Positions 7,499-15,111 of a DNA stretch of 17,443 nucleotides are shown here, in pieces. This DNA is from UBA8231 sp964512165. Its GTDB lineage: Bacteria; Latescibacterota; UBA2968; UBA8231. The stretch is from assembly GCA_964512165.1 (NCBI GenBank), contig CAZEHQ010000079.1, forward strand, positions 1-17,443, given 5' to 3'. The number at the start of each line of letters is the position of its first letter. Position 1 is the stretch's first letter. A model generated the notes under the pieces. It was not told the DNA's origin. It did no database searches and saw nothing but the letters and a program-made list of their open reading frames with translations. The position numbers were made by a program, and so were the translations under genes.

Positions 7499-7526
7499 GT
7501 GGGGGTTGGGGGCCTCGCGGCTCTGC

Positions 7527-7562
7527 TTGTCAGGGGCGAGTCGGGTCCCGCTAATTAACACC
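7527..7562 (+). promoter_or_regulatory. Candidate promoter of the AAA/nuclease gene, probably leaderless
   Basis: TTGTCA (7527-7532, 5 of 6 to TTGACA), 18 bases, CTAATT (7551-7556), AACACC, then ATG at 7563. The AT-rich block CTAATTAAC stands out against very GC-rich surroundings. No Shine-Dalgarno precedes the ATG. The hexamer spacing and the AAYTAAC...CATG ending are the same as at 4141-4179. The -10 match is poor for sigma-70, so the true sigma factor specificity is uncertain. Confidence 0.35.
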
Positions 7563-9134
7563 ATGACCGCACCGGGCAACGGCACGGGCACCCGACGCAG
7601 GCTGCCCATCGGCGTTCAGACCTTCCGCGAGATCCGCGAGGAGAACTGCTACTACGTCGACAAGACCGGCTACCTGCGCCGCCTCGCGGAGGGCGGCAAG
7701 CACTACTTCCTGTCGCGGCCCCGGCGCTTCGGCAAGAGCCTGTTCCTCGACACCTGCAAGGAGCTGTTCGAGGGCAACGAGCCGCTCTTCGAAGGGCTGC
7801 ACATCCACCCGCGCTGGGACTGGTCCATCCGCCATCCGGTGGTGCACCTGAGCTTCGGCAGCGGCCACTTCCAGGGGCCGGGCGATCTGCGCACGGAGGT
7901 GACGGACCGGTTGAAGGCCATGGAGGACGACGCGGCGGTCACCGCTCGCCCCGACTCCGTGCCCGCCCGCCTCCGCCACCTGATCGAGTGGCTGCATCAG
8001 CGCACGGGCCGGCGTGTGGTGGTGCTCGTCGACGAGTACGACAAGCCGATTCTGGATGCGCTGGACACACCCGAAACGGCCCGCGCCAACCGCGACTTCC
8101 TGCGCGGCCTCTACGCGGTCGTCAAGGACTGCGACGCCCACATCCGCTTCACCTTCTTCACCGGGGTGAGCAAGTTTTCCAAGGTCAGCCTGTTCTCCGG
8201 CCTCAACAACCTCTCCGACATCACCCTGGACCCGCGCTACTCCGCCATCTGCGGCTACACCGAGGAAGACCTGGACGCGGTCTTCGCCCCCGAGCTGGCC
8301 GGCCTCGACCGCGAGGAGATCCGGGACTGGTACAACGGTTACGGCTGGCTCGGCGACGACAAGGTCTACAACCCCTTCGACATCCTGCTGCTCTTCGACA
8401 AGCGCCGCTTCGGCGCCTGGTGGTTCGAGACCGGAACGCCGGCCTTCCTGATCGAGACGCTGACGGAGCGCGGGGTGAGTTCGGTTTCCCTGGAAGGCAT
8501 GCTCGGCAGCGACGCGCTGCTCTCCCGGTTCGACGTGGAGGACATGGCGACCGAAGCGCTGCTCTTTCAGACCGGGTACCTGACCATTCACGCCATCGAG
8601 CCCCGCGGCGGAAGGACCTTCTACCGGCTGGGCTACCCGAACCGGGAGGTCCGGCAAAGCCTCAACGAGAGCCTGCTCAACCATCTCGCCGGTGATTCGA
8701 CCCGGGGGGAGGAGCACAGCGCCCGGCTGTACGACCTGTTGATGGTCAACGACTTCGCCGGGCTGGAGGTCCTGTTCCGTTCGTTCCTCTCGGGAATCCC
8801 CTACCAGTGGCATACGAGCAACGACATCGCCGGGTACGAGGGGTACTACGCCAGCGTCTTCTACTCCTGCTTCGCCGGCCTCGGCCTCGATGTCACCGTG
8901 GAAGACAGTACCAGCCACGGCCGTCTCGACATGGCGGTGCGGTTCAACGACAACGTGTACCTCTTCGAGTTCAAAGTGGTGGAGCTGACCACGGAGGGCG
9001 CCGCCATGGCCCAGTTGAAGGAGCGGGGGTACGCGGACAAGTACCGGGGCCGCGGCGAGCCGATCCACCTCGTGGCGGTGGAGTTCAGCCGCCAGAGCAG
9101 GAACATCGTGGCCTTCGAGGTGGAGCCGGGGTAG
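7563..9134 (+). CDS. AAA-ATPase-like protein with C-terminal PD-(D/E)XK nuclease domain (DUF1703 type)
   Basis: A 523-aa two-domain protein. The N-terminal AAA-ATPase-like domain begins with LPIGVQTFREIREENCYYVDKT (14-35, the family's entry motif). It then has the family's degenerate P-loop RPRRFGKSLFLD (52-63) and a Walker B VVVLVDEYDKPI (152-163), followed by FFTGVSKFSKVSLFSGLNNL (198-217) and a conserved WYNGY (256-260). The C-terminal PD-(D/E)XK module has YEGYYASVFY (425-434, helix-1 Glu), GRLDMAV (453-459, Asp456), YLFEFKV (466-472, Glu469/Lys471), then AMAQLKERGYADKY. All catalytic positions look intact. The family is widespread and often present in many copies in FCB and other bacteria. 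Its function is not established; proposals include mobile-element or defence roles. The start at 7563 follows the AT-rich promoter-like block and begins just before the conserved motif. Confidence 0.9.
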   Translation: MTAPGNGTGTRRRLPIGVQTFREIREENCYYVDKTGYLRRLAEGGKHYFLSRPRRFGKSLFLDTCKELFEGNEPLFEGLHIHPRWDWSIRHPVVHLSFGSGHFQGPGDLRTEVTDRLKAMEDDAAVTARPDSVPARLRHLIEWLHQRTGRRVVVLVDEYDKPILDALDTPETARANRDFLRGLYAVVKDCDAHIRFTFFTGVSKFSKVSLFSGLNNLSDITLDPRYSAICGYTEEDLDAVFAPELAGLDREEIRDWYNGYGWLGDDKVYNPFDILLLFDKRRFGAWWFETGTPAFLIETLTERGVSSVSLEGMLGSDALLSRFDVEDMATEALLFQTGYLTIHAIEPRGGRTFYRLGYPNREVRQSLNESLLNHLAGDSTRGEEHSARLYDLLMVNDFAGLEVLFRSFLSGIPYQWHTSNDIAGYEGYYASVFYSCFAGLGLDVTVEDSTSHGRLDMAVRFNDNVYLFEFKVVELTTEGAAMAQLKERGYADKYRGRGEPIHLVAVEFSRQSRNIVAFEVEPG

Positions 9135-9172
9135 GCGGTGGCTTGCGCGTGGGATACAGCGACTCAACTACC

Positions 9173-9177
9173 GAGGG
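9173..9177 (+). promoter_or_regulatory. Ribosome binding site of the HsdR-N-like gene
   Basis: GAGGG lies four bases before the ATG at 9182, and it supports this start over any further upstream in the same open frame. The 47-bp gap after the AAA/nuclease stop is compatible with co-transcription. Confidence 0.45.
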
Positions 9178-9181
9178 TGAG

Positions 9182-10288
9182 ATGAATCTGGAGCAAGTAC
9201 TGGCGTTGGTGATCCAGCGTATACGCAGCGGTTCCCTGGAGAATGAAGCGCAGGTGAAGCAGGCGGTCATCGTGCCGATCCTGCGTGCCCTTGGTTGGGA
9301 CGATTCAGACCCGGCGGAGTTCAAGCCGGAGTATTCCGTTGACAATGGCCGGGTGGACTATGCCCTGCTCGGGAAGACGGGACCGCTGGTGTTCATCGAA
9401 GCCAAGGGGATTGGCCGCGTGGACATTTCGGGCGAGGAGCAGCTGTTTGGATATGCTGTGAACAAGGGCGTTCCGTTCCTTGTCCTGACCGATGGCGACA
9501 TCTGGGGCTTCTATCTCAGCATGGCGGCCGGCGCCCCTGCTGAGAGGCGGTTCTACCGGGCGGAACTGACCCGGGAAGGGAGGATCCCCGAGTACTCCCA
9601 CTTTCTTGGAACACACCTTCAGAAGAGCCATGTCCTTTCTGGAGATGCCAGACGTGCGGCGGAGGACTTGCTCGCGAGCAACCAGGATCGGGAGAAGGCG
9701 CGCGAGGCGATCCCAGGCGTTTGGAAAAGCTTGCTGGCGAGACCAGACGACATGCTCCGTGACCTGCTCATGGAGCAGGTGGCGAGTGAGTGTGGAACCA
9801 TGCCGGAACAGGATGATGTGGAGTCGTTTCTGAAGGCATGCCTCTCCGGTGGAGTGCCTGAGGTGCCCGATGCACCCGTGCCTGCCACCAGGCCCCGGCG
9901 GAGAAAGTCGTCACCCGAACCTCAGCCGGCGACGTCCACAGGGACTCGGAAAATCACCGGATACATCCTCGAGGACAGAACCGTGGAGACCGGGGCCGCG
10001 TATCGAACACTGGCAGGGGTGTTGAAGGAGTTCCATCGGCGCGATCCCCAATTCATGGAGCGTTTCGCGGCTCAAACGGTGGGACGGAAACGGCAACTGG
10101 TTGCCCGTGACCGCAAGAACCTCTACCCAGACACACCTGACTTGGTAGAGAAGATGTCGCTGGATCTGGGGAATGATTGGTGGCTGGGCCACAATCTCAA
10201 CGCCGATACCATCCGACGCAGAATCAAGACCGCCTGCGAGATCGCGGGTGTGAAGTACGGATCCCAGCTGAAGTTGATCGAGTCGTGA
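9182..10288 (+). CDS. HsdR N-terminal-like (PD-(D/E)XK) protein with uncharacterised C-terminal module
   Basis: A 368-aa protein. Residues 1-125 match the N-terminal nuclease-fold domain of type I restriction HsdR proteins: ENEAQVKQAVIVPILRALGW (20-39, Glu22), NGRVDYALL (55-63, Asp59) and VFIEAKG (70-76, Glu73/Lys75), then QLFGYAVNKGVPFLVLTDGD (87-106). Residues about 145-222 are helical. Residues 223-256 form a Pro/Arg/Ser-rich linker with RPRRRK (237-242). The last 110 residues (257-368) are a compact alpha/beta module with DWWLGHNLN (332-340) and ACEIAGVKYGSQLKLIES at the end, which I cannot name. No helicase domain follows, so this is not a full HsdR. GC is lower than in neighbouring genes: hand counts of single 60-base lines gave 52-62% here against 75% in one line of the mutase gene. 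Third positions are more often A/T, consistent with acquisition. A defence-type nuclease is likely, but the function is unproven. Confidence 0.85.
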   Translation: MNLEQVLALVIQRIRSGSLENEAQVKQAVIVPILRALGWDDSDPAEFKPEYSVDNGRVDYALLGKTGPLVFIEAKGIGRVDISGEEQLFGYAVNKGVPFLVLTDGDIWGFYLSMAAGAPAERRFYRAELTREGRIPEYSHFLGTHLQKSHVLSGDARRAAEDLLASNQDREKAREAIPGVWKSLLARPDDMLRDLLMEQVASECGTMPEQDDVESFLKACLSGGVPEVPDAPVPATRPRRRKSSPEPQPATSTGTRKITGYILEDRTVETGAAYRTLAGVLKEFHRRDPQFMERFAAQTVGRKRQLVARDRKNLYPDTPDLVEKMSLDLGNDWWLGHNLNADTIRRRIKTACEIAGVKYGSQLKLIES

Positions 10289-10290
10289 GG

Positions 10291-10304
10291 GGCAGCAACC
10301 TGCC
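10291..10304 (+). terminator. Short hairpin after the HsdR-N-like gene
   Basis: GGCAG, loop CAAC, CTGCC lies directly after the stop codon. It is a perfect 5-bp stem with no T tract after it, so it is at best a weak or factor-assisted terminator. The rest of the 148-bp stretch to the kelch gene shows only GGAG at 10423-10426, a plausible ribosome site for that gene. Confidence 0.2.
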
Positions 10305-10436
10305 ACACCCCTCAAACCTCCGGCCTCCGCCCTCCTCCACGGCTGCTCCACCGCACACACGATGACCAACATCGCCCTGTCCGCGTGGGACTGAAACTCA
10401 CCCTGAACGCCGGTTAGCGGCTGGAGCGCACAACGG

Positions 10437-11387
10437 ATGAGTGGCAGTCAGCCCAGATACGAGTGGCGCCGCGTCACCGGGAAGGCCGCCTTCGCCGCCC
10501 GGGACGGGGCGGGAGCGCTGGTCTTCCGGGACAGGATGTGGCTGCTCGGTGGCTGGAACCCGGGGGACAAGACCCACTTCCCCCTGATCTGCAACAGCGA
10601 GGTATGGTCGTCGGCCGACGGCGCCGCCTGGAGGCTCGAGATTCCGCAGGCGCCTTGGGAAGGGAGGCACTGCGCCGGTTACGTGGTCCATGACGGCCGC
10701 ATGTGGATCGTGGGCGGCGACTGCAACCAGGGCCACTATCAGAGCGATGTGTGGAGCAGCGCCGACGGCATCCGCTGGGACCTGGTCGGCGACCGCGTGC
10801 CGTGGGCGCCGCGGGCCCTCCACTACACCCTGGCCTTCGACGGCCGGATCTGGGCGATGGGCGGCCAGACGATGCCCGAGTTCGCGGGCGGCGACGAGGT
10901 CTTCCACAACGATGTGTGGTGCACCGTCGACGGCGTCAGTTGGACCCGCGTTGTCGAGCGCGCTCCCTGGCCGCCCCGGGGGATGATCGGTGGCGCCGCC
11001 GTGCACCACGGCCGGATGTGGATCCTGGGCGGGGGCACGTACGACACGCCGGCAACTCCCGTCCGGAGGTTCTACAGCGACGTGTGGAGCTCGGCCGACG
11101 GGGTCAACTGGGAGCGGCACGTCGCGCACGCTCCGTGGGCGGCGCGGCAGTACCACGAGGTGGCCGTCTTCGACGGCCGCATGTGGGTGATGGAAGGCTG
11201 GGCGGCGGAGAGCGGGAACCGCCGCGACGTGTGGTTCTCGGCCGATGGTGTGGAGTGGACCGAACTGCCAGGTACCCCCTGGGCGCCCCGACACGCGGCG
11301 AGCGTGTTCATCCACGACGGGTCGCTGTGGATGGTGGCGGGCAACAACATGGAGCCGGATGTCTGGCGGCTTGGACGCAAGGGATAG
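10437..11387 (+). CDS. Kelch-type six-bladed beta-propeller protein
   Basis: A 316-aa protein made almost wholly of six kelch-like blades. The GRMW-type strand recurs at RDRMWLLGGW (31-40), HDGRMWIVGGD (85-95), FDGRIWAMGGQ (134-144), HHGRMWILGGG (190-200), FDGRMWVMEGW (245-255) and HDGSLWMVAGN (293-303). Between them a D/E-VWSSADGxxW strand recurs at 55, 104, 159, 215 and 264, each followed by an APW-x-x-R turn. The N-terminal YEWRRVTGKAAFAARDGAG probably closes the ring with the C-terminal DVWRLGRKG. The length equals one complete propeller. No signal peptide, catalytic residues or fused domain are visible. Such stand-alone propellers bind proteins or glycans, or are sialidase/galactose-oxidase-like without catalytic parts. 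GGAG at 10423-10426 precedes the ATG by ten bases. The role is unknown. Confidence 0.85.
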   Translation: MSGSQPRYEWRRVTGKAAFAARDGAGALVFRDRMWLLGGWNPGDKTHFPLICNSEVWSSADGAAWRLEIPQAPWEGRHCAGYVVHDGRMWIVGGDCNQGHYQSDVWSSADGIRWDLVGDRVPWAPRALHYTLAFDGRIWAMGGQTMPEFAGGDEVFHNDVWCTVDGVSWTRVVERAPWPPRGMIGGAAVHHGRMWILGGGTYDTPATPVRRFYSDVWSSADGVNWERHVAHAPWAARQYHEVAVFDGRMWVMEGWAAESGNRRDVWFSADGVEWTELPGTPWAPRHAASVFIHDGSLWMVAGNNMEPDVWRLGRKG

Positions 11388-11457
11388 CGCTGGCGCATCG
11401 GGCCGCGATTGACCATCATTCCGGCCACCATTGACTCTCCCCGGAAATGCTCAACTC

Positions 11458-11464
11458 GAGAGGG
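11458..11464 (+). promoter_or_regulatory. Ribosome binding site of the secreted multidomain protein
   Basis: GAGAGGG ends seven bases before the ATG at 11472. It selects this start, which opens a signal peptide, over the in-frame ATG at 11409, which would put 21 polar residues before it. Confidence 0.5.
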
Positions 11465-11471
11465 CACTGAA

Positions 11472-13742
11472 ATGAAGACAGCTATCCTCTTCATCATCGG
11501 GCTGGCCGTGTCATGGAGCAGTGCAGAGGCCGAGCCCCGGGTCGAGGGGCGGGTGCTCTTGCCCTCGGGCGCACCGGTGCCCGGGGCCCAGGTGCTGTTG
11601 CTTGATCTGACCGATCTGCGCGCCCCTCCGCTGGCTGCCGTCACCGACCGGTCGGGGCGGTTCTCCCTGTCCCTGGCCGCCCCGGCGGAAACCCTGCCGG
11701 CGCGCTTCCAGCTGGGGTCGAACTACCCCAATCCCTTCAACCCCTCCACCCTCATCCCGTACCAGTTGCCGGCCTCGATGGCCGTGCGCCTGGAAGTGTT
11801 CAATGTCCTGGGGCAGCGAGTGGCGATCCTGGTGGACGGGGAGCAGCCGGCCGGTGCTCACACGGCGGAGTGGGACGCCACCGATGCGGCGGGTCAGGCG
11901 GTGGGCGCGGGCGTCTATGTCTACCGGCTGAGCGGGGGCGGGGAGATGATCACCAAGTCGATGCTGCTGGTCGACGGACAGGCGGGGACTCCGTCGGGGG
12001 CCGGCTCCGCCGGTGAGGCTCCCTCCGGAGAGGCCGGAGCCGCGGCCTACGGATTGATCGTCTCGGGGCCGGGACGGGTCCCCTACGTCGATCCGGCTTT
12101 CCGGGTGGAGGCGGGCATGGCCCCGCTGGATGTAGTGGTCGAAGCGGCGGGCAACGTTGCCTCGGCGAAGGTGGCCTCGGGGGGCATTCTGGGCGACGTG
12201 GACAACACCGGCCACGTCGACTTCTTCGACGCCCTGCTGGTGGTGGCGTACAGCCTCGATCCTTCCATCGTCATGCCCAACGGCGGCGATATCTCCCTGG
12301 GCGATGTCAACGCCGACGGCCGGATCGATCTGTCCGACGCCTGGACGATCGCCGCCTACCTCAACGATCCATCCGATCCGGCACTGCCCGCCGGCATCGG
12401 GGAAGCGGCGGGTCCGACCGCTTCGCTGGCGCCGGATCCCTCGACGGTGTCCTTTGCCGACGACGGGGCCTGGCACCGGTTCACGGTAGAGGCCGACGAG
12501 CCGGTCATGGTGGTGGCCAACCCGGCGGGAACCCCCCGGCGGCTGGAGATCACCAGGCGCAGCGGCCGGGACAACTACTGCCCGGCCGAGGCCGAAGACG
12601 CCGGCTCGCGCCAGGGCGGGCAGTCGGTCTACCTGGCCGGGTGCACGGAGGGTCCGGCCACGGTGGAGTTGCGGCGCGAAGCGGACGGCGCGGTTTTGGG
12701 GACCTACACCTTCGAGGTGACCGGCAGTCCGGCCGACCTGGTGGTTCAAGCGATCTCGGTCAGCGACGATACCCTTGCGCCGGGTGAGTCGTTCACACTC
12801 AGCGCCACGATTCGCAACCAGGGCACGGGTGCGGCTGCAGCGACGACGTTGCGCTACTACCGCTCGTCGAACCGGACGATCTCCACGCAGGATACGCAAG
12901 TCGGCTCCGATCAGGTGAGCGCCCTGGCCGCCTCCGGCACGAGTGCCGAGTCGATCCGCCTCGATGCCCCATCGGCTGAAGACACCTACTACTACGGCGC
13001 CTGCGTCGACGGCGGGGGCGGCGAGAGTGCCAGCAACAACTGCTCCGCGGGAGTCCGTGTCACGGTGGAGATGGCCGCGAACCGGCCGCCGCTGGCGACG
13101 GTGAACGAGCTTCCTCCGCAGACCGCGCAGACAGGCGATCCCGTGGACGGGGAAGGCTCTGCGGTGACCATACAGCCAGGCAGCTCCGTGGACGTGGACG
13201 TGTCCGAGTTCTTCAGCGACCCCGACGGGGAGGAGCTGACCTACTCGGCGTCATCGTCGAACGCGGGCGTCGTGAGCGTGTCGGTGACGGGCAGCACGGT
13301 GACGTTCACGGGAGTCGCCGAGGGGATGGCCACGGTGACGGTGACGGCCAGCGACCCGGGAGGCCTGGTGTCGACGCCCCTGAGCGCGAGCGTCACCGTC
13401 ACCGCGGATGGGTACACACCGGTCGACTGGATTCAGATCGTTGCAGGCGGAGGAATCCAGGCCCAGGTGGGCGCTCTGACAGTCTGGGTCACTCCGGGAG
13501 GAGGCTGCCTCACTGTTTCCAGCGTTGTTTCCGACACCGCCACCTCTTTTGGCACCTCCAACTGGCAGATTCGCGGAGAGGCCGACGGATGGGTGGATGT
13601 GGAGGGCACGGAGCGCGTTGGCGAGATCTGCGGCGACCTTCTCCCCGAAGGGCCGGGCGAATATCGATGGGTCGTGGAGATCACCACCGAGGGCGACATG
13701 GGGAGATACGCGAGCGGGAACACCCTGGTAGTTGGCGGATGA
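11472..13742 (+). CDS. Secreted multidomain surface protein: FlgD-like/T9SS-type module, dockerin-like pair, CARDB and Ig-like domains
   Basis: A 756-aa exported protein. A signal peptide is at 1-20 (MKTAILFIIGLAVSWSSAEA, AEA cleavage motif). Residues 22-69 look like a carboxypeptidase-regulatory beta fold (VEGRVLLPSGAPVPGAQVLL ... SGRFSLSL). Residues 79-168 are a FlgD-like/T9SS-type sorting module: NYPNPFNPSTLIPYQLP (84-100), LEVFNVLGQRVAILVDG (107-123), GVYVYRLSGG (147-156) and KSMLLV (162-167). Residues 240-300 hold two dockerin-type calcium loops, GDVDNTGHVDFFDA and GDVNADGRIDLSDA. Residues about 319-417 form an Ig-like domain with Cys370 and Cys391. Residues 420-531 are CARDB-like (ADLVVQAISVSDDTLAPGES, Cys511/Cys524). 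Residues 537-645 are a cadherin/Ig-like repeat with SVDVDVSEFFSDPDGEELTY. The C-terminal 110 residues have Cys679 and Cys720 and are unassigned. Sorting modules of this kind are normally at the extreme C-terminus, so the N-terminal position is odd. An adhesive or structural surface role is likely. Confidence 0.85.
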   Translation: MKTAILFIIGLAVSWSSAEAEPRVEGRVLLPSGAPVPGAQVLLLDLTDLRAPPLAAVTDRSGRFSLSLAAPAETLPARFQLGSNYPNPFNPSTLIPYQLPASMAVRLEVFNVLGQRVAILVDGEQPAGAHTAEWDATDAAGQAVGAGVYVYRLSGGGEMITKSMLLVDGQAGTPSGAGSAGEAPSGEAGAAAYGLIVSGPGRVPYVDPAFRVEAGMAPLDVVVEAAGNVASAKVASGGILGDVDNTGHVDFFDALLVVAYSLDPSIVMPNGGDISLGDVNADGRIDLSDAWTIAAYLNDPSDPALPAGIGEAAGPTASLAPDPSTVSFADDGAWHRFTVEADEPVMVVANPAGTPRRLEITRRSGRDNYCPAEAEDAGSRQGGQSVYLAGCTEGPATVELRREADGAVLGTYTFEVTGSPADLVVQAISVSDDTLAPGESFTLSATIRNQGTGAAAATTLRYYRSSNRTISTQDTQVGSDQVSALAASGTSAESIRLDAPSAEDTYYYGACVDGGGGESASNNCSAGVRVTVEMAANRPPLATVNELPPQTAQTGDPVDGEGSAVTIQPGSSVDVDVSEFFSDPDGEELTYSASSSNAGVVSVSVTGSTVTFTGVAEGMATVTVTASDPGGLVSTPLSASVTVTADGYTPVDWIQIVAGGGIQAQVGALTVWVTPGGGCLTVSSVVSDTATSFGTSNWQIRGEADGWVDVEGTERVGEICGDLLPEGPGEYRWVVEITTEGDMGRYASGNTLVVGG

Positions 13743-13875
13743 GCTTGTGAGTCTGCACGGTCCCCCCGGTTCGTCATCAAGCCGCTACAGGTAGCACACC
13801 GCCCTGCCGTTGGCAGCGGCACCTCGCGCACGCCCGCGGGCCACCGGCGCGCGGCGGGCGCAGAGACAGGACCGG

Positions 13876-15111
13876 ATGCTGGACTTCAAGCGCCCTGAAC
13901 CCAGTACCGCGGTGATCCGGATCGTACGGGCCGTCGTACCCCTGGCGAACCGCCTGTTCCTGAAGGGGTTGCAGCTGGATGTCGATGCCGAGTCCATCGC
14001 CCGGCTGAGGGAGATACGGGGGCACCCCGCGGTCCTGGCCCCCAACCACCCGGCCTCGGCCGATCCCGTGGTCATGTTCCTGTTGTCCACGCGGGTGTCG
14101 CAGCCGTTCTACTACATGGCGGCGCGGGAAGCCTTCGACAAGGGCCGGTTCGGGGCCGTCAGGGGCTGGCTGATGCAGCGGGTCGGCGTCTACTCGGTGG
14201 TGCGCGGCACCGTCGACAGGGATGCCTTCCGGACGACGCGGCAGCTGCTGCTCAAGGGGGACTGGCCGGTCGTCATCTTCGGGGAAGGGGAGGTCTCGCG
14301 CCAGAACGACAGGGTCATGCGCTTCGAGAGGGGCATCGTGCAGATGTGCTTCTGGGCCCTGGACGACATGGTGAAGGCGGACGTCAGCAAGCCGTTGTAT
14401 GTCGTGCCCGTGGGCATGAAGTATCACTACCCGCGCGACATGTGGAGCTCCATCGACGCCGCCCTCGCGAGGCTGGAACGACACATCCTCCCCTCCGCCG
14501 GACGGACGCCGGCCGAGCGCTACGATCGGTTGCGCCGCATCGGTGTGGCCGTCTTCCGAACCCTCGCGGCGGAATACCAGTACGAGATCGACGAGACCGT
14601 CTCCCTCGATGTCCATCTCGAGCGGTTGAAGGATGCGATCCTGGCCCGCGCCGAAGGGATCATGGGCCTTCAGAAGGGAACGGACATCCTCACCAGGACT
14701 CGCGCCTTGAAGAACCTGGTGGATACCCAGGTGCACCAGGACACCGAGGAGATGACGGAGTACGAAGGCCGGATACACGCGGAGCAGCTCCGGAAGATCC
14801 AGCAGTTCTACCCCGATCTGGAGCGGCTGATCAACTTCATATCGATCACCGACGGATATGTCGCCGAGGAGCCGTCGCCCGAGCGCTACCTGGATGTGAT
14901 CCTCCGCCTCGAGCGGGAGGTCTTCGGCAGGTCGGAACCGCGGGGACCGCGGGTGGCGTCGGTCCGCGTCGGTGAACCGGTAGATCTCCGGGAGCGTTAC
15001 GACTCCTATCGAGGCCAGAAGAGAGAAACGGTCGAAGAGATAACCGCTGACGTCGAGACAGCCGTTCAGAGTCTGGTCGGTGGGTCGAGAAAGGAACCGG
15101 AATGCACTTGA
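13876..15111 (+). CDS. PlsC-like 1-acylglycerol-3-phosphate acyltransferase family protein
   Basis: A 411-aa membrane-associated acyltransferase that would transfer an acyl chain onto a lysophosphatidate or other hydroxyl acceptor. The family motifs are ordered: APNHPASADP (55-64, NHx4D catalytic pair His58/Asp63), a middle block VGVYSVVRGTVDRDAFRT (103-120), VIFGEGEVSR (133-142, acceptor phosphate-binding EGxxS type) and YVVPVGMKY (175-183). About 220 residues after the last motif (helical, charged, with LERLKDAILARAEGIMG and many Glu/Lys/Arg) extend well past a minimal PlsC of about 240 aa. No clear transmembrane helix is present beyond the 13-30 hydrophobic stretch. The ATG at 13876, with AGGA at 13868-13871, is preferred over the upstream ATG at 13810, which adds a low-complexity Arg/Ala stretch. 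The 3' end overlaps the next gene by 10 bp, and the lipid target may not be phosphatidate. Confidence 0.85.
   Translation: MLDFKRPEPSTAVIRIVRAVVPLANRLFLKGLQLDVDAESIARLREIRGHPAVLAPNHPASADPVVMFLLSTRVSQPFYYMAAREAFDKGRFGAVRGWLMQRVGVYSVVRGTVDRDAFRTTRQLLLKGDWPVVIFGEGEVSRQNDRVMRFERGIVQMCFWALDDMVKADVSKPLYVVPVGMKYHYPRDMWSSIDAALARLERHILPSAGRTPAERYDRLRRIGVAVFRTLAAEYQYEIDETVSLDVHLERLKDAILARAEGIMGLQKGTDILTRTRALKNLVDTQVHQDTEEMTEYEGRIHAEQLRKIQQFYPDLERLINFISITDGYVAEEPSPERYLDVILRLEREVFGRSEPRGPRVASVRVGEPVDLRERYDSYRGQKRETVEEITADVETAVQSLVGGSRKEPECT

Noticed and set aside
5753..7558. 601-aa plus-strand open frame opposite the membrane protein
   Set aside because: It is rich in Gln/His/Arg/Gly with no domain, while the opposite strand encodes an ordered series of membrane helices.
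7551..9167. 538-aa minus-strand open frame opposite the AAA/nuclease gene
   Set aside because: It is a shadow of a gene with intact P-loop, Walker B and nuclease motifs. It has no recognisable motif of its own.
10363..10395. Ten-codon ATG-to-stop frame between the HsdR-N-like and kelch genes
   Set aside because: It is too short, has no ribosome site and no sign of being a leader peptide.
11511..12899. 462-aa minus-strand open frame opposite the secreted protein
   Set aside because: It is Arg/Gly-rich shadow sequence. The plus strand has a signal peptide and named domains.
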